Below, piece after piece: positions 54,699-64,000 of a stretch of 64,000 bases of DNA. Every line of letters begins with the position of its first letter. The first letter of the stretch is position 1. This DNA is from Chakrabartia godavariana (lineage in GTDB: Bacteria > Pseudomonadota > Alphaproteobacteria > Sphingomonadales > Sphingomonadaceae), in NCBI GenBank assembly GCA_005518185.1, contig RKSN01000001.1, forward strand, positions 306,001-370,000. Reading direction: 5' to 3'. The position numbers were made by a program, and so were the translations under genes. The notes beneath the pieces were generated by a model. The model was not told the origin of the DNA. It saw only the letters and a list, made by a program, of their open reading frames with translations, and did not search any database.

Positions 54699-55235
54699 TC
54701 AGATGCCCTTGGACTTTGCCCGCTCAATGCAGTCGAGGATGATCTGCTTCGCTTCGTCGGCACCGCCCCAGCCTTTGATCTTTGCCCATTTGCCGGGCTC
54801 CAGATCCTTATAGTGGGTGAAGAAGTGCTCGATCTGCTGTGTGACGATCTCGGGGAGGTCGTCATGCCCGCGGATTTCGCTGTAATATGGGAAGGTCGTG
54901 TCCAGCGGGACGGTGACAAGCTTTTCGTCGCCGCCCTTGTCATCTTCCATGAGGAGGACGCCAACCGGGCGCACCTTGATGACGGCACCGGGAATGATTG
55001 GCGAACGTGCGATCACGAGTGCATCGAGCGGATCACCATCTTCGCCAAGCGTGTGCGGCACAAAGCCGTAATTGGCCGGATAGCGCATCGGCGTGTGCAG
55101 GATGCGGTCGACGAAGAGCGCGCCCGACGCCTTGTCGAACTCATACTTCACCGGTTCGCCGCCCGTCGGCACTTCGATAAGGACATTGAGCGTTTCTGGC
55201 GGATTGTCCCCCGCCGGGATCAGATCGATTCTCAT
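54699..55235 (-). CDS. ppa: Inorganic pyrophosphatase
   Basis: Family I soluble pyrophosphatase, 178 aa. Signature acidic motif EDGDPLDALV, the N-terminal VEVPTGGEPVKYEFDKASGA block (near-canonical for KYE) and LVTVPLD are intact, and the C-terminal EPGKWAKIKGWGGADEA is typical of bacterial hexameric enzymes. It hydrolyses PPi from biosynthesis, including PPi released by CysD/CysN elsewhere in the window. Single-gene unit between a convergent transporter and the M61 peptidase. Confidence 0.96.
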   Translation of the reverse strand: MRIDLIPAGDNPPETLNVLIEVPTGGEPVKYEFDKASGALFVDRILHTPMRYPANYGFVPHTLGEDGDPLDALVIARSPIIPGAVIKVRPVGVLLMEDDKGGDEKLVTVPLDTTFPYYSEIRGHDDLPEIVTQQIEHFFTHYKDLEPGKWAKIKGWGGADEAKQIILDCIERAKSKGI

Positions 55236-55303
55236 GATGCGCGCGCCTTAGCCGCGTTGTGCGCCGCAGCAAAGTTACAAAGCGGACAAAATCGTCGAGC
55301 CGT

Positions 55304-57181
55304 TCAGGGAAGGGGGGAGAGGAGCCTGTCGATGCTGGTTTCGCCCACGCCGACCTTTTCGAGACGGGGATAGCGCAGCCCACCATTCCACGAGAGTGCG
55401 ACCTCGCGCACCACGCGGCCAGTCCGAACGATCAGCTTGATCGGGTCCTTGCCGCCCTCTGCACTGATGATCGCATCACGCAGCGTGTCCTCGGCATAAG
55501 TGCGGCCATTGACCGCAAGGACTTCGGATGCCGTTGTCAGGCCTGCCTTGAAGGCGGGGCCGTCCCAAATGACGCCGGTCACATGGCCACCCTTTGAAAC
55601 CGACATCCCAAGGGAATAGTTGAAGTTCAGTTCCCCGCTGCGCTTTTCCTGATCGCGGAAGAAGGCGGTCGGCTCAGACCCGAACGTGAGCCTGTAGCCG
55701 CCAAGCGTCAGACCGCTCAGCGGTGCCGTGGGTGCTTTGCCGTTGATCCGTTCCCTGAAGAAGCCATCCCAATCAAAAGGCGAAAGCGTGTTGAGGATCG
55801 AGACGATCTCACTCCGGGTGAAACCGCGTGCGTCCCATTTGCCGTCGGGCCCGGCCACGAACTGGCGGACAAAGTCCTGCATTCCCTTTGCGCCGCCGGT
55901 CCGCGCGCGCAGGAGAGAGTCGACCTCTAGCCAGATCAGCAGCCCTTCATTGTAATAGTCTTCGCTGCGCTGGTAGCTGAGCCAGCCCTTGGGCCGCCTG
56001 TCGGTGATGATCGGGTCACGGGTCGTGTCCTCGACATCGCGCCAGTCCCGTGCGCGCCGGATGTCCTGATTGGCGGCGATGCTTGCAAAGGCGTCGAGGG
56101 TCTCCTGCTTGGTGAACAGGCCAGACCGCGCGCCCAGAACATAGCCCCAGAACTGGTCCTGACCTTCATAAACCCAAAGGAGATCGTTCACGAGCGGCGT
56201 GCTGAAGTCCGGGACCATTTGCCCCGCCGGACGACGATATTTGCCGATCCAGCTGTGGCTGAACTCATGCGCGAGCAGGTTGCGCCGTCCGGGGCCGCTG
56301 GCCCAGTCCGTGAAATATTCCGGATTTGCCGAATTTTCGGACGATCGGTGATGTTCCCGACCAATGCCGCCCAACTGATCGGTCAGGGCCATGAGGAAGT
56401 CGTAACGATCAAACGGCACCATGCCGAACAGCTTGGCAGCCTGATCGACGAGCCGACGATGGACGTCGATCTGGCCTTGCGTCGCGGTAAGATATTTCGC
56501 GTCGTCCGCCACCAGATTGAGTGTCACGTTGCGGCCAAGGTCGACCGCTGCAAAATGCCGACCCGCAAAGACGGGGGAGTCAATGAGCGTCTCATAGTCG
56601 ACCGTCTGATATCTGACCGTATTTCCGCTCGATGAAGCCGGACGCAGGGCTGTCGCCGCCTTCCAGCCATTGGGCCATGTGACCGTGGCCGAGACTGGGA
56701 TCCGGCGAGTGAACCAACCCGCCGGGTAGAGTGAAACCGACTGCCATTGCAGGTTCATGAGGTCCGGCGTCACGACGACCCGCCCTTGGTCCCGCTCGGT
56801 TGCTGAGAGGAACTTGAACGAGACATCCAGCGTCTTGGTGCCCGACGGCACATTCAGGTGGAAGGCGTAGACATTTGTCGCGTCGCGCCGCCACTCCAGC
56901 AGCTTTCCGTCCGCCCTGATCTCAAGCCCGGCCAGTTTTTCGATTTCGCCGCGCGCGGCATGGCTTCCCGGTATCCATTCGGGAAACAGGAGGACCATCG
57001 GCCCGGCGGCTGGAACCGGGATGGCCTGGCGCACGTTAAAAATGGCGCGGTCGATATCGGTTGCGTCAACGTCCACCGTCATGGTGCCGGGAAAAGCCAC
57101 ATCGCGCGCCTGCGGAATGGATTGGGCAGAGATGGCGACGGAAAACAGCGACAGCGGCAGGACGGCCAGACGAAACTTCAT
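55304..57181 (-). CDS. M61 family glycyl aminopeptidase with PDZ domain
   Basis: 625-aa exported metallopeptidase. ATG 57181 is chosen (GAGAGGA upstream); a TTG three bases earlier is less likely. The signal peptide ends about SAQ in the first 20 residues. The N-terminal beta domain is followed by the zinc motif [14 protein letters not shown] near residue 303, with the distal glutamate in [15 protein letters not shown]. The C-terminal PDZ domain is near 510-600 ([20 protein letters not shown]). This matches the M61 peptidases common in sphingomonads. Probably periplasmic. Substrate unknown. Confidence 0.92.
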   Translation of the reverse strand: MKFRLAVLPLSLFSVAISAQSIPQARDVAFPGTMTVDVDATDIDRAIFNVRQAIPVPAAGPMVLLFPEWIPGSHAARGEIEKLAGLEIRADGKLLEWRRDATNVYAFHLNVPSGTKTLDVSFKFLSATERDQGRVVVTPDLMNLQWQSVSLYPAGWFTRRIPVSATVTWPNGWKAATALRPASSSGNTVRYQTVDYETLIDSPVFAGRHFAAVDLGRNVTLNLVADDAKYLTATQGQIDVHRRLVDQAAKLFGMVPFDRYDFLMALTDQLGGIGREHHRSSENSANPEYFTDWASGPGRRNLLAHEFSHSWIGKYRRPAGQMVPDFSTPLVNDLLWVYEGQDQFWGYVLGARSGLFTKQETLDAFASIAANQDIRRARDWRDVEDTTRDPIITDRRPKGWLSYQRSEDYYNEGLLIWLEVDSLLRARTGGAKGMQDFVRQFVAGPDGKWDARGFTRSEIVSILNTLSPFDWDGFFRERINGKAPTAPLSGLTLGGYRLTFGSEPTAFFRDQEKRSGELNFNYSLGMSVSKGGHVTGVIWDGPAFKAGLTTASEVLAVNGRTYAEDTLRDAIISAEGGKDPIKLIVRTGRVVREVALSWNGGLRYPRLEKVGVGETSIDRLLSPLP

Positions 57182-57257
57182 CAATTCCTCTCAATTTGCT
57201 TGGTTAATCTCATGCAGGGATTTGCGCAGACGGTCCAGTAGCGATAGGGCGCACGCC

Positions 57258-58505
57258 ATGGCGAAGATTGAGACCCCACGGCCCGTCAGAGGCACCCAGG
57301 ACATGCTTGGCGATACGGCGGACCGTTTTGCGCATGTTGTGGAGACGTTTGAACGTGTGCGCCGCCTCTATGGATTTCGCCGTGTGGAGGTGCCGGTCAT
57401 CGAGCCGACCGCCGTCTTCGCCCGCTCGCTCGGCGAAACCACCGATGTTGTGTCCAAGGAAATGTACAGTTTCGAGGATCGCGGCGGGGAATCGATCACC
57501 TTGCGGCCGGAATTCACCGCTGGGATTTGCCGGGCGTTCCTGACCGAAGGGTGGCAGCAGCACGCCCCGCTGAAGCTCGGCACGCATGGCCCGCTGTTCA
57601 GATATGAGCGTCCGCAAAAGGGGCGGTACCGTCAGTTTCATCAGATCGATGCGGAAATTATCGGTGCGCCCGAACCGGCGGCGGATGTCGAACTCCTGGT
57701 GTTCGCCGATCAGCTGTTGCGCGAGCTTGGCGTCTCGGATGGCGTGACGCTGCATCTCAATACGCTGGGTGATGGCGGCACGCGCGCGGCCTGGCGGGCC
57801 GCGCTTATCGAGTATTTTTCGGATCACCAGGCCGAGCTGTCCGAAGACAGCCGCGAGCGCCTGCAGAAGAACCCGCTGCGTATTCTGGATTCGAAAGACC
57901 CGCGCGACCGCCCGATTGCGGACGCGGCGCCTGACATCGACACCTATATTACGGATGAGGCCCGGGACTTTTTCGGGTCAGTGACCGAAGGCCTGCAGGC
58001 GGCCAAGATCGCCTGGGTGCGCAATAGCCGCCTTGTTCGTGGCCTCGATTATTATCGGCACACCGCCTTTGAATTCGTGACGGACCGGTTGGGCGCGCAG
58101 GGCACAGTTCTTGGTGGCGGGCGCTATGACGGGCTGATGGAAAGCCTTGGTGGCGCGCCTACGCCTGCCGTGGGCTGGGCGGCCGGCATCGAGCGGCTCG
58201 CCATGCTCTTGGAGTCCTTACCTGCCACGCCGATCACGGTCGCCATCATCCCGATGGGTGAGGCCGCAGGCCTTGCGGCAACCGGTCTTCTTGCCGATCT
58301 GCGCCGCGCGGGTATTTCCGCCGACATGACGTACAAGGGCAATATGAAGCGGCGCATGCAGAAGGCCAATGACTGGAATGCGCAATTCGCGGTCATTCTC
58401 GGCGAGGAGGAGCTTGCGAAGGGGGAGGCCGGTCTCAAGGATCTGGCCACGGGCGCGCAGCAGTCCGTTCCTCTTCAGGATATCGTGCGCGCGGTTTCCC
58501 GATGA
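57258..58505 (+). CDS. hisS: Histidyl-tRNA synthetase
   Basis: Class II aminoacyl-tRNA synthetase, 415 aa from ATG 57258 (the long in-frame extension upstream is antisense to the M61 gene). Class II motif 2 is [18 protein letters not shown], the histidine-specific segments are [15 protein letters not shown] and [14 protein letters not shown], and the C-terminal anticodon-binding domain starts near 325. It is first in the operon hisS-prfA-prmC and overlaps prfA as ATGA. Confidence 0.97.
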   Translation: MAKIETPRPVRGTQDMLGDTADRFAHVVETFERVRRLYGFRRVEVPVIEPTAVFARSLGETTDVVSKEMYSFEDRGGESITLRPEFTAGICRAFLTEGWQQHAPLKLGTHGPLFRYERPQKGRYRQFHQIDAEIIGAPEPAADVELLVFADQLLRELGVSDGVTLHLNTLGDGGTRAAWRAALIEYFSDHQAELSEDSRERLQKNPLRILDSKDPRDRPIADAAPDIDTYITDEARDFFGSVTEGLQAAKIAWVRNSRLVRGLDYYRHTAFEFVTDRLGAQGTVLGGGRYDGLMESLGGAPTPAVGWAAGIERLAMLLESLPATPITVAIIPMGEAAGLAATGLLADLRRAGISADMTYKGNMKRRMQKANDWNAQFAVILGEEELAKGEAGLKDLATGAQQSVPLQDIVRAVSR

Positions 58506-59575
58506 CGGCCATTTCTGCTGAACGCCTCGCGGCCATTCTGGCCCGCCGCGACGAATTGCAGGATCAGCTCGCGTCAGGTGAGCTTGCGCCTGACCGATTT
58601 GTCGCCCTGTCCAAGGAATATGCCGAAGTCGAACCGGTCGCCGAGGCGGCGGGCCGACTTCAAAGGCTGCGGGCCGATCTCATCGACTTGCAGGCGATGC
58701 TTGATGATCCGGACATGCGCGAAATGGCCGAAGAGGAACTCGCTTCGGTCCGCGAAGCGCTGCCCGAGGCGGAGCGCGACATGGCCATCCGCCTTTTGCC
58801 CAAGGATGCGGCTGACGACCGTTCGGCCATGCTCGAGGTGCGGGCAGGGACGGGCGGGGACGAAGCCGCGCTTTTCGCCGGTGATCTGTTCCGCATGTAT
58901 CAGCGTTTTGCCGAAACGCAGGGCTGGAAGGTCGAGATCATTTCGGCGAGCGAGTCCGAAGTTGGCGGCTTCAAGGAAATCGTCGCCTCCATTTCCGGCG
59001 CAGGCGTTTTTGCCAAGCTGAAGTTCGAATCGGGCGTCCACCGTGTACAGCGCGTGCCCGCAACCGAAAGCGGTGGACGTATCCATACGTCTGCGGCGAC
59101 CGTCGCGGTGCTGCCCGAAGCGGAAGAAGTCGATGTCCAGATCGATGACAAGGATTTGCGCATCGACATCTATCGCTCCTCCGGTCCGGGCGGGCAGGGC
59201 GTCAACACAACTGACAGCGCCGTGCGCATCACGCATATTCCGACGGGTCTCGTCGTGATCCAGCAGGATGAACGGTCGCAGCACAAGAACCGCGCCAAGG
59301 CGATGCAGGTACTGCGCACCCGGCTCTATGAGCGCGAGCGCGAGATGCTTCACGCTGAACGATCCGGCGCGCGCAAATCGATGGTCGGCTCCGGCGACCG
59401 GTCGGAACGCATTCGCACCTATAATTTCCCGCAGGGTCGCGTGACCGACCACCGCATCAACCTGACGCTGCACCGCCTGCCGGAAATTCTGATGGGTCAG
59501 ATGGATGAGCTGCTCAATGCGCTGATGACAGCAGACGAGGCCGAGCGGCTGGCAGGACTGGATGACGCTGCGTGA
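58502..59575 (+). CDS. prfA: Peptide chain release factor 1
   Basis: RF1, 357 aa, terminates translation at UAA and UAG. The GGQ motif lies in [17 protein letters not shown] near residue 230, and the codon-recognition loop is upstream in [20 protein letters not shown], where PAT is the RF1-specific tripeptide (RF2 has SPF). The start overlaps hisS by four bases. The stop overlaps prmC by 14 bases, matching the functional link because PrmC methylates the GGQ glutamine. Confidence 0.97.
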   Translation: MTAISAERLAAILARRDELQDQLASGELAPDRFVALSKEYAEVEPVAEAAGRLQRLRADLIDLQAMLDDPDMREMAEEELASVREALPEAERDMAIRLLPKDAADDRSAMLEVRAGTGGDEAALFAGDLFRMYQRFAETQGWKVEIISASESEVGGFKEIVASISGAGVFAKLKFESGVHRVQRVPATESGGRIHTSAATVAVLPEAEEVDVQIDDKDLRIDIYRSSGPGGQGVNTTDSAVRITHIPTGLVVIQQDERSQHKNRAKAMQVLRTRLYEREREMLHAERSGARKSMVGSGDRSERIRTYNFPQGRVTDHRINLTLHRLPEILMGQMDELLNALMTADEAERLAGLDDAA

Positions 59576-60386
59576 GGCGCTGAGCGCGGCGGCGGCACGA
59601 CTTGCCGCCGTGAGCGAAACGCCGCGCCTCGATGCCGAGCTGCTGGCCGCCCATGCGCTGGCTGTCGACCGCAACACGCTTCTTCTGCACCATCTTGATG
59701 CGGCGGTCCCCGCTGGCTTTGACGCATTGGTCCAGCGCCGCGCTGCCAGCGAGCCGGTGGCCTATATTACAGGGCACAGGGGTTTCTGGACCCTGACGCT
59801 GCGTATCGGGCCTGGCGTGCTGATCCCCAGGCCGGACAGCGAGACACTGATCGAAGCGGCGCTGGACTGGTTCAAGGATGCCCCACCGCGAACGATCCTT
59901 GATCTTGGCACCGGTTCGGGCGCGCTGCTGCTTGCCGCGCTGTCTGAATTTCCGGACGCGCATGGTTTGGGAATCGACCGGTCGGAAGATGCGCTGGCGA
60001 TCGCGGCGTGCAATGCGCAGGACTGCGGCCTCGCCGACCGGTGCCGCCTGCAACGGGGCAATTGGGCCGATGGACTCTACGGGCCATTTGATCTGATCCT
60101 GTGCAACCCGCCTTATATTGCGTCCACGGCGGCCCTGCCGCGGGACGTGTGTGATTATGAACCCGCGAGCGCTCTCTTTGCCGGGCCGGACGGGCTGGAC
60201 GACTATCGACTGCTGGCGCCACAGATTGCGCAGCTGCTCTCGTCAACGGGGTGCGCCGTTGTCGAAATCGGCTTCGATCAGGCTGATAGTGCGGGAACCC
60301 TGTTTCGGCAGGCGGGTTTAAGCGTACGTGTTCGCAAGGACCTTGGTGGCAGGGACCGCTGCCTGATCATCGGCAAATCGCTATAA
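59562..60386 (+). CDS. prmC: Release factor glutamine methyltransferase
   Basis: SAM-dependent N5-glutamine methyltransferase for the GGQ motif of RF1 and RF2, 274 aa. Class I fold with [15 protein letters not shown] for SAM binding near residue 112 and the catalytic NPPY motif near 182. The N-terminal helical domain binds the release factor. It overlaps the end of prfA by 14 bp. Confidence 0.96.
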   Translation: MTLREALSAAAARLAAVSETPRLDAELLAAHALAVDRNTLLLHHLDAAVPAGFDALVQRRAASEPVAYITGHRGFWTLTLRIGPGVLIPRPDSETLIEAALDWFKDAPPRTILDLGTGSGALLLAALSEFPDAHGLGIDRSEDALAIAACNAQDCGLADRCRLQRGNWADGLYGPFDLILCNPPYIASTAALPRDVCDYEPASALFAGPDGLDDYRLLAPQIAQLLSSTGCAVVEIGFDQADSAGTLFRQAGLSVRVRKDLGGRDRCLIIGKSL

Positions 60387-60412
60387 TTTCGCTTGGAATC
60401 GACGTATTCTGT

Positions 60413-60574
60413 GCTACGGCGGAGGCCGAAAGGCGAAGCGCCGTTTGCGGGGTAGCTTGGAACCGCGCCGCTGATCTCACCGAGAACCGGGCTGCATGAT
60501 GCACGCTTGGCTGCTGGAGGATCGATGGATCCTCCGCAATGGAGGTTATCCGCTAGGTCGGAGAGTTTGGAACC
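60413..60574 (+). other. Structured intergenic leader upstream of the DUF4167 gene
   Basis: The 216 bp between prmC and the next gene contain GCTAC/GTAGC (60413-60417/60452-60456) enclosing a GGCG-AAG-CGCC hairpin. They also contain a perfect 8-bp hairpin GGAGGATC-GATG-GATCCTCC (60516-60535) and two copies of TTGGAACC (60457, 60567). It could be a 5' leader or a small RNA. I match it to no known RNA family. Confidence 0.4.
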
Positions 60575-60602
60575 AACCCCTTGAGTTTAAGGATCGGATC
60601 AC

Positions 60603-61229
60603 TTGCTTAATAATCGTCAGCAGGGCCGGCGTCGCGGACGCGGCCGTGGGTCGCAGGGCAGCAACGGCGGACGTCAGGACAATGGCAGCCGCATCGATAA
60701 CCGGGCCCGTGGCAATGCGCCGCAGATGCTGGAAAAGTACAAGAACCTCGCCCGCGAAGCACAGCTTCAGGGGGATCGGGTCCTGACCGAATATTACCTC
60801 CAGTTTGCCGACCATTATTTCCGCATCGTGGCCGAAAGCCGGGCACGTATGGAGGAAACCCGTCAGCCGCGCCGGGATGACTGGCAGGCCGAAGACGGGG
60901 ATGAGGGTGACAGCTACGATCAGGCTGATGTCGAATCCGCAACCGAAGACTCGGATGCAGGCGACGACAACAGCCAGAGCCAGCAGCGGGAGCGTCGTCC
61001 GACTCGTGAGAAGCGTGAACTCCGTCCCCGGCGTGACGGCAATCGTCAGGCCGAGTCTGGCAATGAACCCGCAGAAGAAGCCGCAACGATCGATGTCGCC
61101 ATCCTGCCGCCGGCCCTAGGTGTTTCGGCAGACCCGGCTATCGATCTTGATGCGGAACCGGCGCCCCGGCGTCGTGGTCGTCCGCGTCGTGCGGCCCAGT
61201 CCGAAGCTGAGGCCGAAGCGGCCGAATAA
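60603..61229 (+). CDS. DUF4167 domain-containing protein
   Basis: 208 aa from TTG 60603 with AAGGATCGG upstream. The N-terminus (NNRQQGRRRGRGRGSQG) is an RGG-like basic tail, followed by the conserved DUF4167 helix block QMLEKYKNLAREAQLQGDRV and ADHYFRIVAESR. The remainder is acidic, low-complexity and disordered, ending in RRRGRPRRAAQSEAEAEAAE. Alphaproteobacteria-specific family, suspected RNA or ribosome-associated from its composition (inference). It follows hisS-prfA-prmC, as is common in this class. Confidence 0.88.
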   Translation: MLNNRQQGRRRGRGRGSQGSNGGRQDNGSRIDNRARGNAPQMLEKYKNLAREAQLQGDRVLTEYYLQFADHYFRIVAESRARMEETRQPRRDDWQAEDGDEGDSYDQADVESATEDSDAGDDNSQSQQRERRPTREKRELRPRRDGNRQAESGNEPAEEAATIDVAILPPALGVSADPAIDLDAEPAPRRRGRPRRAAQSEAEAEAAE

Positions 61230-61235
61230 GCGCGA

Positions 61236-61613
61236 TCAGGCAGCGGGAAGGGGGCGCGGGCGAAAATCGTCGTCCAGCGCCACAAATGTGAAGACACCCG
61301 TGGTGACCTTCACATGCTCTTCCCCCTGCTTTCTCTCGGCAATCACGTCCAGCCGGATGGCCACAGATGTGCGGCCCCGGCGTTCGACCTTGGCATAGAT
61401 CGAAATCAGATCACCCAGCAGGATCGGCGCGATGAACTCCATCGCTTCGATTGCGACCGTCGCGCAGCGCCCTTCGGCCACGCGACCTGCAGCAATCCCT
61501 CCGGCGCGGTCCATCATCGCCAGCACCCAGCCGCCAAAGATATGTCCGTTCGAATTGATGTCGGCCGGTTCCGGCAGGACCCGCAGGACGGGCGAGAGCA
61601 TCTCTCCGCTCAT
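61236..61613 (-). CDS. Acyl-CoA thioesterase, YciA-like hotdog protein
   Basis: 125-aa single hotdog domain hydrolysing acyl-CoAs. Key segments are NSNGHIFGGWVLAMMDRAGGIAA (abridged), with the catalytic aspartate region, and AIEAMEFIAPILLGDLISIYA. The ATG overlaps the stop of the upstream membrane protein gene as ATGA, so the pair is co-translated. Broad-specificity thioesterases of this type help balance the CoA pool. Confidence 0.9.
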   Translation of the reverse strand: MSGEMLSPVLRVLPEPADINSNGHIFGGWVLAMMDRAGGIAAGRVAEGRCATVAIEAMEFIAPILLGDLISIYAKVERRGRTSVAIRLDVIAERKQGEEHVKVTTGVFTFVALDDDFRPRPLPAA

Positions 61614-61906
61614 TCCTGCCCGTCCGCTGCGTCAAATTCCTTGACCGACTCGTCATGCCCCGACCCGGCAGACAGAAAGACCAGACCCATCAGGGCAGAT
61701 GCCAGCATGACCGACACAAAGACGCCCAGCGACGTCGCGATCAGCATATGGATCGGGATGTCGCCGATGAGTGTCTGCAACAGATAGAGGCACCCGACGG
61801 TCGCGACGAGCGAAGCGCCGGCCATCCATGCCATCAGCCGTTTATAACGGCGCCAGGCAAAGGCTGCATATTCAGGATCATCGAGGGCTGAGGCTGGGAC
61901 TTCCAT
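61610..61906 (-). CDS. Small membrane protein (98 aa)
   Basis: Two hydrophobic helices (LMAWMAGASLVATVGCLYLL and IHMLIATSLGVFVSVMLASA) with charged ends and an acidic C-terminal tail. This is a common sphingomonad hypothetical with no assigned function. Its stop overlaps the thioesterase start by four bases. Confidence 0.82.
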   Translation of the reverse strand: MEVPASALDDPEYAAFAWRRYKRLMAWMAGASLVATVGCLYLLQTLIGDIPIHMLIATSLGVFVSVMLASALMGLVFLSAGSGHDESVKEFDAADGQE

Positions 61907-61987
61907 GGCTTCCCTTTGCGCTCGAATCGTGGGAGCATCAAGGAAGATCGGCGGAAGTTTCGATCACCTGAGAGAGGAAGGTCAGCC

Positions 61988-62416
61988 ATGAGTGTGAAGG
62001 CAATTCTTCAGACCAAAGGCGCCAGTGTGTTCTCGGTCACGCGCGATATGTCGGTGGCGGAAGCCGTGGCGCTGCTTGCGGCGAATCGGATCGGCGCGGT
62101 CCCTGTGCTCGACGGGGACACGGTCCTCGGCATCTTTTCCGAGCGCGACGTCGTCTATTGCCTCGCGCGCGATGGCGCCGCCGCCCTCGACCGCCCGGTC
62201 AGCGACGTGATGACGGCACCGGTCATGACCATCAATTCGGACTGCGCTGTCCTGAGCGCACTGTCGCTCATGACTCGTCGTCGCATCCGTCATCTTCCTG
62301 TGGTTGATTCGGGTGCGCTGTCGGGCTTCATTTCAATTGGCGATCTCGTGAAGCATCGAATCGAAAAGATCGAAGCCGAAGCCGAGGCAATGCGCAGCTA
62401 TATCCAGTCGGCCTGA
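61988..62416 (+). CDS. CBS domain-containing protein
   Basis: 142 aa from ATG 61988 (GGAAGG upstream). Two CBS repeats: residues about 15-60 (SVAEAVALLAANRIGAVPVL) and about 75-125 (SDVMTAPVMTINSDCAVLSA, RRRIRHLPVVDSG). This is the stand-alone form that senses adenine nucleotides or regulates partner enzymes. Its partner is unknown. Divergent from the small membrane protein and convergent with the flippase gene, whose stop lies three bases away. Confidence 0.92.
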   Translation: MSVKAILQTKGASVFSVTRDMSVAEAVALLAANRIGAVPVLDGDTVLGIFSERDVVYCLARDGAAALDRPVSDVMTAPVMTINSDCAVLSALSLMTRRRIRHLPVVDSGALSGFISIGDLVKHRIEKIEAEAEAMRSYIQSA

Positions 62417-62419
62417 CCG

Positions 62420-63916
62420 TCAGCCCTCGGGCAACTGCTTCTGGGTGAGAAGCTGCACGAGCTGGTCCACCAACGGGCGGGCGTAGCGCCAGAGCAGCCC
62501 AAGATAGATGGCCGCGCCCGTGACGACGAGCAGCGCGAGTTCAGCCGGCGCGGGCAGGCCGGTCACCTCATATTCGAGAATCGCAACGATCAAGCCCATG
62601 GCGAGGGCCGCACTCATCGTATGGGCGACCGTTCCGAAGATGTCGCGCCAGCCAAGACCAATTTCCGGCAGGGTCAGCGCCATCGTGACAAGGAGCAGCA
62701 ACGGTGCGGCGATCCACCACGCGGCGACCAGACCGTCCACTCCGAATCGGATTCCGATCAGAAAGGCGATCGGCATGATCAACGCGCCGGCAATGCTCGT
62801 CTTCAGATAGACCGTCGCTTTACCCATCGCGTTGGTGCTGGGCGAATGGATGATCTGCAGCGCAAACAGCGGCATGGCGAGGGCGAGGCCCTGCACCAGT
62901 GGCGCCATGCCTGCCCATTTGGGGCCGAAGAGCGTTTCGACGAGCGGGCCTGCTACGGCGGCCATCCCCAGATAGAGGGGCAGGGCGACGAACATGGTGA
63001 GTCGGACGGATGTCAGGAAGGCCTGGCCGACGCGGCCGCCTTTCTTGTGCAGCTCCGCATAAGCCGGGAAGGCCACTTCGTTCACCGGCGGGATGAATTT
63101 GGCCGTGAAGATCTGCGTGAGGAAGAGCGCTTCCGAATAGAGCCCGAGGTCATGCGGCGTGAAGCTGCGCCCTGCGAGGAAGATGTCGGCCTGGCTCTGC
63201 AGGATCCAGAAGAGCTGGCAGAGCAGCAGGACGCCCCCGAATCCGAGGAGCGAACCCGAATCGCGCAGATCGAAGCTGGGCCACAGCCAGAATCGGGCAG
63301 CGACCGTCAGTCCGATCGCGCGCACGGTAAAAAGCGCAATGGGCGCCCAGACGAGCGTCCAGACACCGAATCCACTGAGTGCGCAGGCCAGAGACGTGAC
63401 GGCCCCGGCCAGAGCGCCAGCCATATTGGCTGCCGCCTGCTTTCGGAAATCAAGACCGCGCGCCAGAACGGCAGAGGGCACGGCGATGAAGGGCGTTGCC
63501 AGATAGAGCAGGCACTGTAGCCGCAGCATGTCGGCGAGAATCGGCTGCCGGAAATAGGCCGCGGCGAACGGTGCCGTCCAAAATTGCGTGAAGGCCAGCG
63601 TCGCATTCAGGAGAATCAGCAGGCCGAACGCTTGCCTGATTCGCCTCTGATCGATCGATTCGGCCTGAATCAGGGACGATGCGAACGAATATCCGTTGAG
63701 AAAGTTGAACAGGACCAGGACCACCTGGGTCATGGCGAACAGGCCATAGTCGGCGGGCTCGAGCAGCCGAACCACGATGATGGTGGAGACCCACATGACC
63801 ATCTGCGCAAGGATCTGGCTACCGGAGCGCCAGAAGACAGCGCTGCGGACGCGGCCTGAGAAGCCGGGTGCGGGGGATGATGTGACCTGTTCCACGGGGA
63901 CCCGCCTATCAGGCAA
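62420..63916 (-). CDS. Polysaccharide/oligosaccharide flippase (MOP superfamily)
   Basis: 498-aa membrane protein with about 12 to 14 TM segments. It begins SGRVRSAVFWRSGSQILAQM and has LLEPADYGLFAMTQVVLVLFN, the hallmark of Wzx/PST-type lipopolysaccharide or capsule flippases. It translocates undecaprenyl-linked oligosaccharides across the inner membrane. Start is TTG 63916 with no clear ribosome site; GTG 63898 is an alternative. No other capsule gene lies next to it inside the window, but more may lie beyond the right edge. Confidence 0.88.
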   Translation of the reverse strand: MPDRRVPVEQVTSSPAPGFSGRVRSAVFWRSGSQILAQMVMWVSTIIVVRLLEPADYGLFAMTQVVLVLFNFLNGYSFASSLIQAESIDQRRIRQAFGLLILLNATLAFTQFWTAPFAAAYFRQPILADMLRLQCLLYLATPFIAVPSAVLARGLDFRKQAAANMAGALAGAVTSLACALSGFGVWTLVWAPIALFTVRAIGLTVAARFWLWPSFDLRDSGSLLGFGGVLLLCQLFWILQSQADIFLAGRSFTPHDLGLYSEALFLTQIFTAKFIPPVNEVAFPAYAELHKKGGRVGQAFLTSVRLTMFVALPLYLGMAAVAGPLVETLFGPKWAGMAPLVQGLALAMPLFALQIIHSPSTNAMGKATVYLKTSIAGALIMPIAFLIGIRFGVDGLVAAWWIAAPLLLLVTMALTLPEIGLGWRDIFGTVAHTMSAALAMGLIVAILEYEVTGLPAPAELALLVVTGAAIYLGLLWRYARPLVDQLVQLLTQKQLPEG

Positions 63917-64000
63917 AGGTGAACACCGGTTTTCGGGGAACTGAAAAATAATTGAAATAAAATTGCAGAAGGGTGTTGACGGCCAACGGAGTCGAACGTA
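63917..64000. promoter_or_regulatory. AT-rich promoter region at the right edge
   Basis: Contains an AT-rich block (63945-63964) upstream of the flippase gene and a good -35-like TTGACG at 63976-63981 on the plus strand that probably belongs to a gene beyond the window. Confidence 0.35.

Overview
The window is a 64 kb stretch of a high-GC (roughly two thirds G+C by eye) alphaproteobacterial chromosome, almost certainly from a sphingomonad (order Sphingomonadales). The support is protein style and content: two large TonB-dependent receptors, a LOV-HTH light regulator of the Erythrobacter EL222 type, fused CysN/CysC, a DUF4167 protein, an IF-1 with a Gly/Arg tail, and dispersed GC-rich palindromic repeats. 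There are no insertion sequences, integrases, prophages or CRISPR arrays.

Layout. 1-5536: sugar-uptake locus (TonB receptor running off the left edge, divergent LacI regulator, MFS sugar/H+ symporter) with two copies of an ATACGTAT operator-like palindrome. 5685-8839: a catabolic run on the minus strand (SDR, acyl-CoA dehydrogenase, zinc alcohol dehydrogenase). 8995-12949: a blue-light/DNA-repair island (FeS photolyase PhrB, a 45-aa DUF2256 zinc protein, a renalase-like flavoprotein, FolE, LOV-HTH regulator). 12956-19187: valine catabolism (3-hydroxyisobutyrate dehydrogenase, enoyl-CoA hydratase, 3-hydroxyisobutyryl-CoA hydrolase, isobutyryl-CoA dehydrogenase, MmsA), interrupted by an AT-richer secreted-protein gene. 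19361-21622: second TonB receptor. 21719-25439: sulfate activation (cysD-cysNC-cysQ). 25527-26630: LuxR-type regulator.

26641-36164 is the most interesting stretch. A five-gene, mostly stop/start-overlapped minus-strand operon (polysaccharide deacetylase, membrane protein, DUF2141 secreted protein, GT4 glycosyltransferase, 47-aa microprotein) lies downstream of a two-component system. On the other side of that system is a 1111-aa GH18-like/NodB/GT2 fusion that resembles PgaB and PgaC joined in one chain. The operon and the fusion gene carry nearly identical 23-24 bp promoter motifs in the same orientation relative to each gene. The fusion gene also has a highly foldable leader RNA. I read this as one co-regulated, undescribed polysaccharide or glycolipid system.

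36280-40657: LuxR regulator, small membrane/DUF proteins, an enoyl-CoA hydratase, a cspA-infA pair, tRNA-Thr(CGT) and three small proteins missed by length cut-offs. 40786-47699: three related PAS/GAF histidine kinases around one stand-alone receiver. 47909-50230: HTH protein and a tandem array of a ~277-bp composite repeat. 50231-64000: mostly housekeeping genes (acnA, ppa, M61 peptidase, hisS-prfA-prmC, DUF4167, YciA-type thioesterase, CBS protein) and a polysaccharide flippase at the right edge.
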